A stretch of 64,000 nucleotides of DNA from Flavobacteriales bacterium (GTDB lineage Bacteria; Bacteroidota; Bacteroidia; Flavobacteriales_D; Crocinitomicaceae): assembly GCA_947462255.1 (NCBI GenBank), contig CANHOA010000016.1, positions 1 through 64,000 on the forward strand, written 5' to 3'. A model generated the notes under the pieces. It was not told the DNA's origin. It saw only the letters and a list, made by a program, of their open reading frames with translations, and searched no databases. Each line of letters begins with the position of its first letter. The stretch's first letter is position 1. Shown piece after piece: positions 28,307 through 38,239 of the stretch. Made by a program: the position numbers and the translations under genes.

Positions 28307-29323
28307 CTAAAATTGTTTTAAAAAGCGCAAGTCGTTTTCAGAATATAAGCGTAAATCATTTACTTTAAATTTAAGTTGTGCTATACGCTCTACCCCCATT
28401 CCAAAGGCAAAGCCACTGTAGACAGAAGAATCAATCCCACTCGCATCAAGCACTGCTGGATCAACCATTCCACAACCTAAAATTTCTAGCCATCCACTGT
28501 ATTTACAAACATTACAACCTTTAGCGTCGCAGATAGAGCAAGAAACATCGACTTCCGCACTTGGTTCGGTGAATGGAAAATAGGAGGGGCGAAGCCTAAT
28601 TTGGGCATGATCTCCAAATATCGCTTTCGCGAAGTGTAAAAGTGTTTGTTTTAAATCAGCAAACGAAACATTTTTATCGATATATAATCCTTCTACCTGA
28701 TGAAAAAAACAATGCGCACGCGCAGAAATCGCTTCATTTCGATAAACTCTTCCCGGTGAAATGGTTCGTATGGGAGGGCTAGTGTTTTCCATCACGCGCA
28801 CTTGCACAGAACTAGTATGGGTCCGAAGCGCTATTTCCTGCTCGCCTTTTTCAATAAAAAATGTGTCTTGCATATCCCTTGCAGGATGGTCTTTAGGGAA
28901 ATTTAGAGCGGAGAAATTATGCCAGTCGTCTTCAATTTCAGGACCTTCCGAAACCTCAAACCCTATTCGATTAAACACACCGATTATTTCGTCTCTTACT
29001 AATGATAATGGGTGGTGACTTCCTTTTGTGATATTTTGTCCTGGCCGTGTTAAATCTTGACCTATTTTTATCTTTTCTTGGGGGGTAAGAACGGTTTTCT
29101 TTTCAGTATAAAATTCCTCCAATTGAATGCGTACAGCGTTAACTTGTTGGCCTAAGTCTCGCTTACTTTCATTGGGAACGGTTTTTAAATCATTAAATAA
29201 ATCTTTTAATAAACCTTTAGAACCTAAAAACTTAATTCGAAACTCCTCCAATGAATCTAGCGTGCCTACTTGATCTGAATCAGCCTTAAATAATAGCAGT
29301 AATTGGTTAATTTTATCGGTCAT
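28307..29323 (-). CDS. pheS: Phenylalanine-tRNA ligase alpha subunit
   Basis: This 338-aa catalytic subunit of class II PheRS charges tRNA-Phe as an alpha2-beta2 enzyme. I set the start at 29323 (MTDKINQLL), giving the usual length and an N-terminal coiled-coil arm; the open frame runs 41 codons further up without homology. Visible blocks are GQNITKGSHHPLSLVRDEI, RTHTSSVQVRVME (motif 2), the CSICDAKGCNVCKYSGWLE insert typical of Bacteroidota, and motif 3 FAFGMGVERIAQLKF. The beta subunit gene is elsewhere. Confidence 0.95.
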   Translation of the reverse strand: MTDKINQLLLLFKADSDQVGTLDSLEEFRIKFLGSKGLLKDLFNDLKTVPNESKRDLGQQVNAVRIQLEEFYTEKKTVLTPQEKIKIGQDLTRPGQNITKGSHHPLSLVRDEIIGVFNRIGFEVSEGPEIEDDWHNFSALNFPKDHPARDMQDTFFIEKGEQEIALRTHTSSVQVRVMENTSPPIRTISPGRVYRNEAISARAHCFFHQVEGLYIDKNVSFADLKQTLLHFAKAIFGDHAQIRLRPSYFPFTEPSAEVDVSCSICDAKGCNVCKYSGWLEILGCGMVDPAVLDASGIDSSVYSGFAFGMGVERIAQLKFKVNDLRLYSENDLRFLKQF

Positions 29324-29383
29324 TTTAGGTACAGTGTAACTTTTAATTCCTTCAAATTGTTTTATAGCAACAAGGACAGCATA

Positions 29384-29391
29384 CAAAGTTA
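29384..29391 (-). promoter_or_regulatory. -7 box for pheS
   Basis: The minus strand reads TAACTTTG, an exact TAnnTTTG match, 60 bp before the chosen ATG. It supports the shorter PheS start, because the longer frame would begin upstream of the promoter. Confidence 0.45.
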
Positions 29392-29535
29392 AAAGGATTT
29401 TGAAATAAAAGAATAAAGAGTTGCAATTTGAGTTATTAACGACCATTTTCTAGAATCTTTGGCAACATCTTTTTGACCTGTACGTATAGACTTTGTTAAT
29501 TGAAAAATTATTTTTAATTTTACTACTTAAATAAT

Positions 29536-29910
29536 ATGATGAAAAAAGCACTTTTTGGAATTTCATTCCTCTTTATCCTCCTAATAATTGGCTCTTGTAA
29601 ATCAAAAGATCCAGCCATTTTGAAAGTATTCGTTCGTTCATCATCTAATCAATTAATGAATGGAGCCAAAGTAGTCGTTATTGGCGATCAACAATCCACA
29701 CCACCTACCTTGAATTTTGTAGATACTTCATACACCAATAGCTCCGGCTTTACTGTTGTGGATATGGATCAATACTTTGATGTTTCAGGTGCAGATAATA
29801 CAACTGGATATTTTGATATTATTGTAAAATATAACACAAAGACAGCGACTGGTTATTCAAGATGTCGCGTACACACGACCTCTGTTGAAACAATTTATTT
29901 ACCGAATTAA
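29536..29910 (+). CDS. Small lipoprotein, first of a tandem pair
   Basis: This 124-aa protein has a lipoprotein signal (ALFGISFLFILLIIGSC) with the lipid Cys in IIGSC. The mature part (about 100 residues) is beta-rich with NSSGFTVVDM, like a transthyretin-type sandwich in which a Thr/Ser-rich loop follows PVxDT-type strands. It is related to the next gene: both have KVFVRSS/KIEVRDE openings, a DTSYTNSSG/DTAYTNSAG motif and the same length, so they arose by duplication. Function unknown. Confidence 0.75.
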   Translation: MMKKALFGISFLFILLIIGSCKSKDPAILKVFVRSSSNQLMNGAKVVVIGDQQSTPPTLNFVDTSYTNSSGFTVVDMDQYFDVSGADNTTGYFDIIVKYNTKTATGYSRCRVHTTSVETIYLPN

Positions 29911-29919
29911 ACTAAGAAA

Positions 29920-30288
29920 ATGAAAAAAATAATTCTTTTTGGAGTAGCTATAATTGGCTTAATGGTTATTGGTTCTTGTGTTAAGAAAGAAGACACTATC
30001 GCAAAAATTGAGGTGCGTGACGAAAACAATGATGTTGTAGAACAAGCAATGGTTGTGCTGCACGGTACATCAACTTGTAATTGCCCATCACAAGTTGCAG
30101 TATATGATACCGCTTATACCAATTCGGCTGGTATAGCAACATTTAGTTATAATGAAATTTATCAATTGGGTCAAGCTGGGGTTGCAGTACTAGATATCGA
30201 AGCATATAAATCTAATCGTTTTGGCCAAGGGATTATTAAAATTGAGGCGGAGATGATCAATGAAGAAACGGTAATCATTCAGCCTTAA
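29920..30288 (+). CDS. Small lipoprotein, second of a tandem pair
   Basis: This 122-aa paralogue starts 9 bp after the first. The signal peptide ends VIGSC. It has a shared YDTAYTNSAGIATFSYNEI segment, but also two extra cysteines in TSTCNCPSQ that the first copy lacks, which could form a disulfide. Function unknown. Its 3' end overlaps the convergent 102-aa gene by 4 bp. Confidence 0.75.
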   Translation: MKKIILFGVAIIGLMVIGSCVKKEDTIAKIEVRDENNDVVEQAMVVLHGTSTCNCPSQVAVYDTAYTNSAGIATFSYNEIYQLGQAGVAVLDIEAYKSNRFGQGIIKIEAEMINEETVIIQP

Positions 30289-30593
30289 GCGCAAATTCTT
30301 CTTAGCGACTTAAATTCTGTTAGATCTCTTAACAAAATTGTTTTGTTGTCAAGCGAATTTGTATTCAAAACATATTCGGTCCAGTCATAAAAATCAGTAC
30401 TAGTAAACATAGCGCTAATTTCATCACTTGGATTACCTTTTTGTAAAAGATTAATTAAACGATTTAAATCACTTGTATTAATTACAATAGAACTTTCATA
30501 CTGAAAATTTCCACTTGATAATTCACCCGAGATTATTACATCCTGCCTGCAGGAAGCCATTTTAATCTGTCTTATTTCCATTGTCTTTTCCAT
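30285..30593 (-). CDS. 102-aa protein of unknown function
   Basis: I do not recognise this protein. It has no signal peptide. The middle (residues 30-60) is mixed alpha/beta with a predicted helix DLNRLINLLQKG, and two cysteines are near the ends (C15, C101). It has its own well-formed promoter at 30614-30641 and so is likely real rather than a shadow. It is convergent with the lipoprotein pair and divergent from tatC. Confidence 0.6.
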   Translation of the reverse strand: MEKTMEIRQIKMASCRQDVIISGELSSGNFQYESSIVINTSDLNRLINLLQKGNPSDEISAMFTSTDFYDWTEYVLNTNSLDNKTILLRDLTEFKSLRRICA

Positions 30594-30613
30594 ACTCTTT
30601 TCTTTTTATGATA

Positions 30614-30641
30614 CAAATTTAGAGTTGTTGAACGTAATCAA
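30614..30641 (-). promoter_or_regulatory. Bacteroidota promoter for the 102-aa gene
   Basis: On the minus strand a TTG (plus-strand CAA at 30639-30641) lies 17 bp upstream of TAAATTTG (plus-strand CAAATTTA at 30614-30621), matching both boxes of the Bacteroidota promoter. The start codon is about 20 bp further on. Confidence 0.6.
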
Positions 30642-30704
30642 TTTACGATCAACATGAAGGCTTAAAAATTAATTATTATCTTTTTTTTTAGGTAATTTTA
30701 CCAA

Positions 30705-31505
30705 ATGGCTGATAGCGAAAACATGTCTTTTTTACAGCACTTGGAAGAACTTCGATGGCGATTGGTTCGGAGCGCAATAGCGATTTGCCTTTTTGCTATT
30801 GTTATTTGGTATTTCCAAGAGGAAATAATGGTTAATTTATTTTTATCGATGAAGGAGAAAGACTTCATTACCTTTCGCTTATTCTGTGATTACTTGGGTG
30901 TATGTGTTGAGGAGATACCGGTTAAAATGCAAAGCATGACTGTTTCGGGTCAATTTACCTATGCTTTAATGATGAGTTTTTTGGGTGGACTAGTTGTATC
31001 GTTTCCGTATGTATTTTATCAATTATGGTCTTTTGTAAAACCGGGTCTTAAATTCAAGGAGAAAAAAATGGCAAGGGGTCTTGTTTTTTATGTTAGCCTA
31101 TTATTTTTTACAGGAATTTTATTTGGTTATTTTATTGTTGCCCCATTAAGTGTCCAGTTTTTCGGGTCGTACCAAATAAGTAATCAAATTGAGAATAATT
31201 TTACCATAGGATCGTATATGAGTACAATTCTCTCTACTATTTTTTATTCGGGCTTATTTTTCTTGCTTCCTGTCATAAGCTACCTGCTAACAAAAATTGG
31301 ATTGATTGATGTTGCTTTTTTAGTTAAATACCGCAAGCATGCCATTGTAGTAATTTTAATATTAGCAGCGATCATAACACCTCCAGATATTGCTTCTCAA
31401 ATTATCGTTTCGATACCGATTGTGGTGCTTTATGAAATTGGAATATTTGTTTCGAAACGTGCAGAAAGATTAGCAAAGAAAGCGGCACAGACGATTCAAG
31501 AATGA
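30705..31505 (+). CDS. tatC: Sec-independent protein translocase TatC
   Basis: This 266-aa inner-membrane protein is the receptor for twin-arginine signal peptides. The family opening MSFLQHLEELRWRLVRSAIA is intact, and six hydrophobic segments follow. Conserved blocks LWSFVKPGLKFKEKKMA, YVSLLFFTGILFGYFIVAPL and AIVVILILAAIITPPD-like are present. The length is normal. Its stop overlaps the start of the DUF5686 gene by 4 bp; lptB follows. No tatA is visible here. Confidence 0.95.
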   Translation: MADSENMSFLQHLEELRWRLVRSAIAICLFAIVIWYFQEEIMVNLFLSMKEKDFITFRLFCDYLGVCVEEIPVKMQSMTVSGQFTYALMMSFLGGLVVSFPYVFYQLWSFVKPGLKFKEKKMARGLVFYVSLLFFTGILFGYFIVAPLSVQFFGSYQISNQIENNFTIGSYMSTILSTIFYSGLFFLLPVISYLLTKIGLIDVAFLVKYRKHAIVVILILAAIITPPDIASQIIVSIPIVVLYEIGIFVSKRAERLAKKAAQTIQE

Positions 31506-33958
31506 AAGGATTGTTTTTTTTACTATGCTTCATCCCCGCCTTTTTTATGGCGCAAAAAACAATTGTTTCTGGTAAAGTAGTCGATGAGGCGAGCAAAGAA
31601 GGAATCGCAAATGTAAAAATTCAATTTTTTAATTCTAAAATAGCGGTGTTGAGTGATTCACTTGGCAAATTTATCTTGGAGACTTATTATGCCACAGATT
31701 CGCTACAATTTTCTTTTCCTGGCTATGCAACTGTGCGATTCAAAATTAAGGTCGATCAAGCTCAAGTTTTAAATGTAAAATTATCCCTTAAAACATCAAA
31801 TTTTGATGAGATTACGGTTCGTCCACCAGATGAATTACCCTCAACAAGGCTTCATAAAAAAGTGATTGCAAACAAAAAAGTGAACAACAAGGAAAAGCTT
31901 GATGCATACGAATATGAGGTTTACAATAAAATTCAGTTAGACGGGAATAATCTTGGTGATAAATTTAATCAGATTGGAGTCGTTAAGAAACTTGATTTCG
32001 TACTGAATTATATGGATACTTCTGTTGAAGGAAAAACATTTCTGCCACTCGTATTAAGTGAATCCGTCTCCGATTTTTATTTCTCTAATAATCCGAAAAA
32101 TAAAAAAGAAGTTGTAAAAGCATCGAGGGCAACAGGGATAGAAAATCTAAAAATCTCACAATTTCTTGGAGACATGTATTTAGAAATAAATGTATATGAC
32201 AATATTATTGATCTATTCGGCAAGTCTTTTATTAGCCCAATTGCTAATTATTCGCGCTCTTACTACAAGTATTTTTTAGAAGACTCAAGCTATATCGGAA
32301 CGAATTGGTGTTACAAGTTACGCTTTATTCCAAAACGAAAAGGAGATTTAGTTTTTGAGGGCGAAATGTGGATTCATGACACCACTTATGCGGTCAAGCA
32401 AATTAAAGCCACTATCGCTGGGCTCGCCAATTTGAATTACATACAGGATCTTTATTTTGAGCAAGATTTTACTCAAATTGAAAAAGAGGTGTGGATGCTA
32501 ACAAATGAAAAATTAATTGCAGATGTGCGGTTAACACAAGACACTAAATTAATTGGTTTATATGGCCGTAAATCCAGTTCCCGAAAAAACTTTATTGTTA
32601 ATTCAAAACGGCCGCCAGATTTTTATAAATCAGACAATACCGTCGAAATACTTGAGGGAGCAAATAATAAAACAAAAGAAGAATGGAGCGAATTAAGGCA
32701 TTCTGCGCTTAACCTAAATGAGCATGGTATTGGGCTAATGATCGACTCTCTAAATCATACCCCATTTTTCGTTACTTTAAAAAAACTCACCTATTTTGCT
32801 TCAACTGGTTATTTCCCTCTAGGGAAAATTGAATTAGGAAGTGTATTTTCATTGATTAGTTCTAATCCTGTTGAGAAATACCGTGTTTCCATGGGACTTA
32901 GAACATCAAATGATTTTTCAAAACGCATTGAATTAGGGGGGACGTTGGGGTATGGATTTTATGATCAACGTTGGAAGTATAGCGCCTTATTACGTTACAA
33001 TCTTAGCACCAAAAAACGTGCTTTGTTAGTTGCTTACTACAATTTTAATATTGAGCAAATCGGTCAATCTCCAAATGCGGTAGCATTAGGATCTACTTTT
33101 GCTACCGTTTTTAGTACCGCTCCATTCGATAAATTAACCTTCGTTAAAAGGGTGGGCTTAAACGTTGAAAAGGATGTTAAAAAAGACATTGTCCTTTTTA
33201 CTGGTATGGAGTGGAAACAATTTAATCCATTAGGTGTAACGAGTTATTTGTGCTATAATCCGAGCACACAAATTATTGATACCATAAATCAAATTAGAAC
33301 GGCAGAAATCACTGCAAGATTTCGTTGGGCAAAAGACGAAGAATTTATTAGCGGTGCTTTTGACAGAACGAGTGTAAGCTCCAGTTTTCCAATTCTTTCT
33401 TTTCAAGCCATTTTTGGCCTTAAGGGTGTTTTTGGAAGCCAATATAATTATCAGAAACTTGAATTTCAGCTCGAGCATAATACCCAAGTTGGTGTATTTG
33501 GGAGGATGAGGTACGGAGCTACAGCGGGTTATGTTTTTGGACTAACGGCTTTTCCATTCTTGAAAGTGCATGAAGGCAATCAGTCTTTATGGCTACTAAC
33601 ATCCACATTTAATAAATTAAATTTTGTAGAATTTGTTTCTGATCGCTATGTTTCGGGGTTCATTGAAAACCATTGGGAGGGATTGTTTTTTGATCGCATA
33701 CCTCTTGTTAGCAAGTTGAAGTTACGATTAGTTACTACAGGTCGTATAATGTACGGTGCTGTTAGTAACCGTCACAATCAAGTCATGCTAATGCCTTCTT
33801 TTGTAAAGAAATTTGGTAATATTCCTTATTCCGAACTATCCATTGGCATTGAAAATATTTTCAAAGTAGGACGTGTTGATTTGGTTTGGCGTATGACGCA
33901 CAACACACCTGGAATTAGTCCATTGGGTGTCCGAGCTCGTTTTTCCTTCAATTTTTAG
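31502..33958 (+). CDS. DUF5686 outer-membrane protein with carboxypeptidase-regulatory-like domain
   Basis: This 818-aa protein has a signal peptide (FFLLCFIPAFFMAQ). Residues about 20-105 are a carboxypeptidase-regulatory-like beta-sandwich (TIVSGKVVDEASKEGIANVK, LQFSFPGYATVRFKI). The rest matches DUF5686, a large family of outer-membrane barrels in Bacteroidota of unknown function; helical and strand segments such as YEYEVYNKIQLDGNN and the C-terminal SPLGVRARFSFNF, ending in aromatic Phe, fit barrel export signals. It sits between tatC (4 bp overlap) and lptB (12 bp). Confidence 0.87.
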   Translation: MKGLFFLLCFIPAFFMAQKTIVSGKVVDEASKEGIANVKIQFFNSKIAVLSDSLGKFILETYYATDSLQFSFPGYATVRFKIKVDQAQVLNVKLSLKTSNFDEITVRPPDELPSTRLHKKVIANKKVNNKEKLDAYEYEVYNKIQLDGNNLGDKFNQIGVVKKLDFVLNYMDTSVEGKTFLPLVLSESVSDFYFSNNPKNKKEVVKASRATGIENLKISQFLGDMYLEINVYDNIIDLFGKSFISPIANYSRSYYKYFLEDSSYIGTNWCYKLRFIPKRKGDLVFEGEMWIHDTTYAVKQIKATIAGLANLNYIQDLYFEQDFTQIEKEVWMLTNEKLIADVRLTQDTKLIGLYGRKSSSRKNFIVNSKRPPDFYKSDNTVEILEGANNKTKEEWSELRHSALNLNEHGIGLMIDSLNHTPFFVTLKKLTYFASTGYFPLGKIELGSVFSLISSNPVEKYRVSMGLRTSNDFSKRIELGGTLGYGFYDQRWKYSALLRYNLSTKKRALLVAYYNFNIEQIGQSPNAVALGSTFATVFSTAPFDKLTFVKRVGLNVEKDVKKDIVLFTGMEWKQFNPLGVTSYLCYNPSTQIIDTINQIRTAEITARFRWAKDEEFISGAFDRTSVSSSFPILSFQAIFGLKGVFGSQYNYQKLEFQLEHNTQVGVFGRMRYGATAGYVFGLTAFPFLKVHEGNQSLWLLTSTFNKLNFVEFVSDRYVSGFIENHWEGLFFDRIPLVSKLKLRLVTTGRIMYGAVSNRHNQVMLMPSFVKKFGNIPYSELSIGIENIFKVGRVDLVWRMTHNTPGISPLGVRARFSFNF

Positions 33959-33970
33959 TACTTTAGCAGG

Positions 33971-34696
33971 GTGAAATTATATACAACAAGTATTAAGAAA
34001 TCATATAGAGGTCGCTCAGTTGTTGACGGGGTCTCTGTTGAGCTAAAACAAGGTGAAATAGTTGGTTTGTTAGGGCCAAATGGCGCTGGAAAAACAACTT
34101 CTTTCTACATGATTGTTGGATTAGTTAGACCGGATCAAGGACATGTTTTTCTTGATGACTTTGACATCACAAATTTACCAATGTATAAAAGGGCCCAACT
34201 GGGAATTGGTTACCTTCCACAAGAGGTTTCTGTGTTTAGAAAGTTAAGCGTAGAAGATAATATTATGGCCATTCTCGAAATGACTCCGCTAAGTTCAATC
34301 CAAAGGAAAGAAAAATTAGAAAAATTATTAGAGGAGTTTGGGCTTGTAGCTATTCGAAAAAACCTTGGTGACCGATTGTCTGGAGGGGAAAAAAGAAGAA
34401 CAGAAATTGCTCGTGCACTAGCTACAGACCCTAAATTTATTCTCCTTGATGAGCCTTTCGCTGGTGTAGATCCTATCGCGGTTGAAGACATTCAAAGTAT
34501 AATCTCCGAATTAAGAAACCGGAATATCGGCGTTTTAATTACGGATCATAATGTTCAGGAAACCTTATCAATTACTGATCGAGCCTATCTGCTTTTTGAA
34601 GGGAAGATATTGAAATCAGGAACAGCAGAAGAACTTGCAGCCGACGAACAAGTACGGAAGGTTTATTTAGGGCAAAATTTTGTGCTGCGAAAGTGA
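33971..34696 (+). CDS. lptB: LPS export ABC transporter ATP-binding protein LptB
   Basis: This 241-aa cytoplasmic ATPase powers LptFG extraction of lipopolysaccharide from the inner membrane. Walker [10 protein letters not shown], the signature [16 protein letters not shown], Walker [14 protein letters not shown] and the LptB-typical [19 protein letters not shown] are all present. The start is GTG at 33971; no ATG lies close by. It is the third gene of the tatC-DUF5686-lptB group. LptF and LptG are not in the window. Confidence 0.95.
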   Translation: MKLYTTSIKKSYRGRSVVDGVSVELKQGEIVGLLGPNGAGKTTSFYMIVGLVRPDQGHVFLDDFDITNLPMYKRAQLGIGYLPQEVSVFRKLSVEDNIMAILEMTPLSSIQRKEKLEKLLEEFGLVAIRKNLGDRLSGGEKRRTEIARALATDPKFILLDEPFAGVDPIAVEDIQSIISELRNRNIGVLITDHNVQETLSITDRAYLLFEGKILKSGTAEELAADEQVRKVYLGQNFVLRK

Positions 34697-34699
34697 TAA

Positions 34700-37372
34700 T
34701 TATTTGAGAAGGTTGACAGATCCTGTTATGATTTGCCACGCGCTGGGAATGTTACAAGGTTTGTATTTCAATACATAAGCATACACACCATCAGGACTAA
34801 TTGCGCCTCGGTATTTCCCATCCCATCCCAAATCTTTGTTGTCGGTAATAAAAACGAGCTGCCCCCATCGATTATACACACAAAACTCCCAATCGATAAT
34901 TTCAAAATCGGTCACGGGTTTGAATACATCGTTTTTCCCATCTTCATCAGGGATAAAAGTATTGGGAATGTAAAGGGTAAAAGGACTAACCTTTACAGTA
35001 CAAATGGCCGAATCTTTACAGCCAAAAATATTAGACACGATTTGAACGGGGTTATCTGTTCCGGCAACAATATAATCATGTGAAAAACTAGCCTGGTTAG
35101 ACATAAAGCCATTATGATCGAAGTAGTAAAGGTAATTGGAAGCCCCACTCGATTCATCTGTAAAATTAACGGTGTTATCACACACATCCACTTCGGTGGG
35201 ATTAACGCTAAATCCTGCAATAGGAGATGGGTGCACGGTTACAATATCCTGTTGTAGCATATATAAGGTATCGATACAACCCTCCAAGGTAATTAAGGTT
35301 AAGCCAACACTATAGTTTCCAACCTGATAATAGACATGGCTCGGATTTAAAGCTGTAGAGGTTCCTCCATCTCCAAAATCCCAAGAATAGCTTGCACTAC
35401 CGTCAACTACACTCGTATTGACAAAGCTCGCAATTGATGGAGCACATTGTAAACTATTTAAGAAAACAAAGTTAATACTGGGCTCAAAGTAAACATAAAC
35501 TTGTTGTTGAACAGAATCAATGCAATTGTCAAAACTACCATAAAGCGTTACCGGATGAACTCCAGCACTTAAATAGGACACATCATTTACGTCTGAACTA
35601 TTCGCAAAAGAAGGAACTGCATTAGGCCCAAAATCATACCAGTAAATGGCATTTGGTGGGCCGCTAACGGTTCCGTCGAAATCATATAACCCACCATTGA
35701 TACAGAGAGAATCTGAATGGGTAAAACTTAATAATAAAGGTTCATTAATGGTGATTTGAACATCACTCGTATCCGAACAATTTAAACCTGAGCTTGCAAT
35801 TAATTGAACGGTATAGGTTCCAGACGTGGTATAGGAATACGAGGGTGAAAAGACACTGCTTATGTCTGTGTTTATTCCGCCAACCCCAAAATCCCATTGG
35901 TATTGAAAACTATTGGTGGAGGCATTTCCAAAGGCGATGGTCAGACCAAGGCATTCAATATTAGGAGGAACGCTGATACTTGATGTTGCCTGCCCAAAAA
36001 TATAAACAGAGTCGGTAAAACTTGTTTGGCATTGACCATTATCACCAGAAATGACAATCGTGTGGTATCCCGGTGTGGAGTATACAATAGTTGGCCCTGC
36101 CAAGCCTGATGCACTGCTTTGTGAAGCACTCGCATCAAAGGTCCATGAATAAGTACCTATAGACGGGGAACTAGATTGACCAACAAAGTTAAATTCATTA
36201 CCGTTAATGCATAAGGAGTCTTCTGCTGACCATCCTACCGAAAAAGGATTGTTTACGATGATCGAAATATATGCGGTATCTGTGCAAGGCATTCCTGGGT
36301 TAACAATGAGTTGCGCTTGATAGGTGCCTGGACCAGGATAGGTGTAATTTGGCTCAAATAAAGAGCTGATATCGGCATTTGTTCCAGCAACCCCAAAATC
36401 CCATGCGTAGCTCGAACCACCATAAGAATTATTATCAAATTGTACGGTTAAACCTTGGCAGTATGAAATAAAGGTCGGCAGTTGTTCTTGTGTGGGTAAG
36501 ATCGCTTGCATGGTAATGTTGCAGTTAAATACCCGGAATAAAAAGTCACGTACAGTTTGACCGATAACAACACCATTTCTGATTTCTTGAACGCGCACAC
36601 CTACTACAAATAAGCCGATCATGTTTGGATTGACATTTAATATACCACTTACGGGATCAATCGAAACAGAAGAGCCAGGGCCTAATGGAGTAGCAGCGTT
36701 ATAGCCTCCGGCCCAATTGACTGGCGGATAAGGTGGTGGTGGGGTTTGTGCAGGTAGAGGATTTATAGAGTTTGCTCCAGCGTTTGGGGTGACCAGTGAA
36801 TACACTAATTGATCTCCATCGGGATCTGTTGCAACATGATTAAAGACCAAGTTGTCATTGCTGCAAAGTAATATAGGGGGGTAGTTTACAAATCGTGGAC
36901 TGCTGTTTTGATAATAATTGGAACCTGATCCTGGTATGGTTGTGCTTAAGGTTATGCCCGTGTCATCGGGATTATTAAGGTTGGTGACATTTGGTCCGCG
37001 GCAGCAACGTTGGTAGGCTATCGTATAACCATTTGGCGATGGAGGTAGGGTAACCACGACCGTGTAGATAGCTCTTTCAACGCAAATATTTGTTGGGGGT
37101 GTTGCGCAGGGATTATTGAAAATTACAGGCAGTACTGTACTACCCGGAAAGGGAACGTCAATGTTTTGATATAAGTTTCCCCCTAAATAAATCGCCAATT
37201 TTAGCGGATTATCGTATTCTGCACCTGTTGAATTGCAATCTCTGTAAAGGGTTATAAAAAATCTATATTGGTTATTCCCAAGGTAATTGTAATAAATATC
37301 ACCACCAATGATATGGGAAGCAAAACTTAGTTTAGAAAATAACACAAAAAGACAAAAGATAATGTATCTCAT
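34700..37372 (-). CDS. PKD-domain surface protein with type B T9SS tail
   Basis: This 890-aa protein has a signal peptide (YIIFCLFVLFSKLSFA). The N-terminal domain begins SHIIGGDIYYNYLGNNQYRF, followed by RDCNSTG and a cadherin-like DPDGDQLVYSLVTP, a form common to big Bacteroidota surface proteins. At least four PKD-type repeats follow (YAWDFGVAGTN, YQWDFGVGGIN, YSWDFGDGGTST). The end is a gliding-motility type CTD (about 800-890, NTFIPDEDGKNDVF...VYNRWGQLVFIT...DGVYAYVLKYK). It is a predicted surface adhesin exported by T9SS. Unlike the other two type B proteins here, no PorP/SprF gene adjoins it. Confidence 0.88.
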   Translation of the reverse strand: MRYIIFCLFVLFSKLSFASHIIGGDIYYNYLGNNQYRFFITLYRDCNSTGAEYDNPLKLAIYLGGNLYQNIDVPFPGSTVLPVIFNNPCATPPTNICVERAIYTVVVTLPPSPNGYTIAYQRCCRGPNVTNLNNPDDTGITLSTTIPGSGSNYYQNSSPRFVNYPPILLCSNDNLVFNHVATDPDGDQLVYSLVTPNAGANSINPLPAQTPPPPYPPVNWAGGYNAATPLGPGSSVSIDPVSGILNVNPNMIGLFVVGVRVQEIRNGVVIGQTVRDFLFRVFNCNITMQAILPTQEQLPTFISYCQGLTVQFDNNSYGGSSYAWDFGVAGTNADISSLFEPNYTYPGPGTYQAQLIVNPGMPCTDTAYISIIVNNPFSVGWSAEDSLCINGNEFNFVGQSSSPSIGTYSWTFDASASQSSASGLAGPTIVYSTPGYHTIVISGDNGQCQTSFTDSVYIFGQATSSISVPPNIECLGLTIAFGNASTNSFQYQWDFGVGGINTDISSVFSPSYSYTTSGTYTVQLIASSGLNCSDTSDVQITINEPLLLSFTHSDSLCINGGLYDFDGTVSGPPNAIYWYDFGPNAVPSFANSSDVNDVSYLSAGVHPVTLYGSFDNCIDSVQQQVYVYFEPSINFVFLNSLQCAPSIASFVNTSVVDGSASYSWDFGDGGTSTALNPSHVYYQVGNYSVGLTLITLEGCIDTLYMLQQDIVTVHPSPIAGFSVNPTEVDVCDNTVNFTDESSGASNYLYYFDHNGFMSNQASFSHDYIVAGTDNPVQIVSNIFGCKDSAICTVKVSPFTLYIPNTFIPDEDGKNDVFKPVTDFEIIDWEFCVYNRWGQLVFITDNKDLGWDGKYRGAISPDGVYAYVLKYKPCNIPSAWQIITGSVNLLK

Positions 37373-37417
37373 AGGCTTAGTAGACGTAAAGTTAGTCCAA
37401 ATGTTTGCTTTTAAATA

Positions 37418-38194
37418 TTATTTGCATCCATCAAAGTTATATATCGAAGAAGTGTATTTATAAGCACCCCAATTTTCGATCGCTGAGCCATCAACACATT
37501 TTCCTGGATTACCCTTTTCGAAAGCAAGATCTTTATCATAAAAATAGCGTGCTGCTAAACCATAATAATCATGCCTGCTTGGATGCTCAGGGTTACAAAT
37601 AGTAAATATTTTTTCATTCAATTTTTGATTGACAATCATTTTTATTGCTTCTATGACATCATGGCTATGCACCAAATTTACAGGTGAATCACCATCGTTT
37701 AGGGGGGGTGATTTTTTAATGAGGCTGTGAATGGGATGTCTTTTCGGACCAATTAAACCTCCTAGTCTAAGGATACACCAATTTGAAGTGTGTAAAATAA
37801 TGTTCTCCGCAAGAGTTAAAGGATGCCCTTCTATGAGTGCACTTTCCTCAGAGACCCTGCCGGTGGTATTGGCATAAACACCAGTCGAACTTAAAAATAT
37901 AACACGAGTAGTAGCAGAAAAGGAGGATAGTAGGGACGAAATTATCATTGGATAATTCGTAAAACCTGTTGGGGGTAAACCAATAATTAAAACATCGGTT
38001 TCTACTAATGGATTGATATTAACGGAGGTATCAGAAAATGTAATGCTTACTGATTTCCACTTATTATTTTCGAAAAACAACCGTTTTTTAGGGTCTCTAG
38101 ATGAAATTGCTATAGTATACCCATCGTCATATAAGGCTTCAGCAAGTTGAACCCCCAACCATCCACCTCCAATAATTGTTATTTTTTCTTTCAT
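37418..38194 (-). CDS. NAD(P)-dependent SDR/YeeZ-like protein
   Basis: This protein is 258 aa from MKEKITIIGGGWLG; an upstream in-frame start at 38206 adds four residues. The Rossmann motif GGGWLGVQLA and the strand-turn VDVLIIGLPPTG resemble the YeeZ branch of extended short-chain dehydrogenases. Further blocks are VIFLSSTGVYANTTG (the S and Y of the active region) and WCILRLGGLIGPKRHP. The substrate is unknown. It is divergent from lpdA. Confidence 0.8.
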   Translation of the reverse strand: MKEKITIIGGGWLGVQLAEALYDDGYTIAISSRDPKKRLFFENNKWKSVSITFSDTSVNINPLVETDVLIIGLPPTGFTNYPMIISSLLSSFSATTRVIFLSSTGVYANTTGRVSEESALIEGHPLTLAENIILHTSNWCILRLGGLIGPKRHPIHSLIKKSPPLNDGDSPVNLVHSHDVIEAIKMIVNQKLNEKIFTICNPEHPSRHDYYGLAARYFYDKDLAFEKGNPGKCVDGSAIENWGAYKYTSSIYNFDGCK

Positions 38195-38210
38195 TATACT
38201 TTTCAAATCT

Positions 38211-38218
38211 TACCTTTG
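38211..38218 (+). promoter_or_regulatory. -7 box for lpdA
   Basis: TACCTTTG matches TAnnTTTG, 21 bp before the ATG at 38240, and supports that start over the upstream open frame. No clear -33 TTG. Confidence 0.5.
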
Positions 38219-38239
38219 TCAGACCATAAAGATACAAAG

